Shown here: piece after piece, positions 63,397 through 64,000 of the stretch | Numbering within the stretch: the first letter of the stretch is position 1 | How the letters are laid out: every line of letters begins with the position of its first letter | NCBI RefSeq assembly: GCF_000373645.1 | Contig: NZ_KB892016.1 | Coordinates: 278 to 64,277, forward strand | Source of the DNA: Streptomyces sp. ATexAB-D23 | GTDB taxonomy: Bacteria > Actinomycetota > Actinomycetes > Streptomycetales > Streptomycetaceae | Reading direction: 5' to 3' | DNA: 64,000 bases | Translations under genes and position numbers: made by a program | Notes under the pieces: model-generated | The model's input: the letters and a program-made list of their open reading frames with translations, nothing else | The model's database searches: none | Told to the model about the DNA's origin: nothing

Positions 63397-64000
63397 ATGT
63401 CACCCCGGCTCGACGAACCGCGTACCCAGAACGCGGCGTCGGCATGTCCTCAGGGACTGACCGAATCAGACTCCCCTGCTGCGACCGTCCCGAACGGCAC
63501 GCGCACCGACAGCACCAGCAGTGGCAGTGATCGCTTCACCCGCGGTAGCGCCTACCCGCACAGCGCCGCACATATGCACGGTGTCATATCCACGGACACG
63601 CACAGTGCCGCATTCGACACCGACGGCCTCGAAGGACTTCCCGAGATCCCGCCCTACACCGAAGTGGGGGCGCTGGACGCCAGGGCCCTGTCGAAGACGC
63701 TCTTCGCGCGGCTCGAATCCCTCGAAGAGGGCACGCCCGAGTACTCCTACGTACGCAACACGCTCGTCGAGCTGAACCTGGCCCTCGTCAAGTTCGCCGC
63801 CTCCCGGTTCCGCTCCCGCAGCGAGCCGATGGAGGACATCGTCCAGGTCGGCACCATCGGCCTGATCAAGGCGATCGACCGCTTCGAGCTCAGCCGGGGC
63901 GTCGAGTTCCCGACCTTCGCGATGCCGACCATCGTCGGTGAGATCAAGCGCTTCTTCCGCGACACCAGCTGGTCCGTGCGCGTCCCGCGCCGCCTTCAGG
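63397..64000 (+). CDS. SigB/SigF/SigG-type sigma factor, N-terminal part (runs off window)
   Basis: First 201 residues. A 75-residue Ser/Thr-rich N-terminal extension precedes sigma region 2: YVRNTLVELNLALVKFAASRF, EPMEDIVQVGTIGLIKAID, GVEFPTFAMPTIVGEIKRFF and RDTSWSVRVPRRLQ. The motif set is that of the general stress/sporulation SigB family. ATG 63397 follows GGAGGAG; an ATG at 63373 is in frame and possible. The rest lies beyond base 64000. With the two divergent neighbours it forms a partner-switching module. Confidence 0.92.
   Translation, partial: MSPRLDEPRTQNAASACPQGLTESDSPAATVPNGTRTDSTSSGSDRFTRGSAYPHSAAHMHGVISTDTHSAAFDTDGLEGLPEIPPYTEVGALDARALSKTLFARLESLEEGTPEYSYVRNTLVELNLALVKFAASRFRSRSEPMEDIVQVGTIGLIKAIDRFELSRGVEFPTFAMPTIVGEIKRFFRDTSWSVRVPRRLQ

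Overview
The window is a very GC-rich actinobacterial chromosome segment and almost certainly comes from a Streptomyces. Evidence includes GTG starts, dense GC-rich codons, a WhiB developmental regulator, coenzyme F420 genes, five LytR-CpsA-Psr (LCP) proteins, DUF397/XRE pairs, a TTA codon in an accessory gene and LAxTG/LPxTG sorting signals. From memory, the order ahcY - CDF transporter - manA - SIS isomerase - Trm112 - manB - whiB - F420 genes - manC - LCP cluster - acyl-CoA dehydrogenase - ugd - purEK resembles the conserved whiB region of Streptomyces coelicolor; I could not check this.

Layout. 1-13.7 kb (all minus strand except one gene): the start of ahcY, a cation transporter, a mannose-metabolism set (manA, SIS isomerase, manB, with Trm112) feeding GDP-mannose and cell-envelope glycans, then small conserved genes and a giant membrane glycosyltransferase coupled to a DUF5719 protein. 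14-17.9 kb: whiB on the minus strand; on the plus strand a cysteine-rich leader peptide ahead of a cysteine dioxygenase-like gene, then cofD-fbiB for F420. 18-33.4 kb: an AlkA-like glycosylase, manC, a secreted amidase, and five LCP genes interleaved with a family-2 glycosyltransferase and a thioesterase. This is an envelope polymer assembly region.

33.4-45.8 kb looks accessory. It holds a five-gene operon with every junction overlapping (XRE, DUF397, two unknowns, methyltransferase), a divergent ATP-binding protein, a wHTH protein with a proline-rich linker, a TTA-containing DUF6879/XRE operon, and a three-gene operon of unknown function (winged-helix protein, STAND-like NTPase with an altered P-loop, membrane-anchored periplasmic-binding-like protein). 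46-57.4 kb returns to core genes: acyl-CoA dehydrogenase, UDP-sugar dehydrogenase, a dipeptidase, purE-purK, GtrA, a two-component pair and a POT peptide transporter whose leader carries an intrinsic terminator. 57.5-61.8 kb is a four-gene surface-protein operon ending in LPxTG and LAxTG sorting signals. The window closes with a partner-switching module (anti-sigma kinase, STAS antagonist, start of a SigB/F/G-type sigma factor).

Recurring regulation. About nine start codons sit 6-8 bases after a TAnnnT-like -10 hexamer with no Shine-Dalgarno sequence, pointing to leaderless mRNAs; this helped choose several starts. Most real intrinsic terminators lie between convergent genes. The strongest candidates for new biology are the Cys-codon leader before the dioxygenase, the terminator plus small ORF ahead of the peptide transporter, the unknown NTPase operon and the dual-sorting-signal surface operon.
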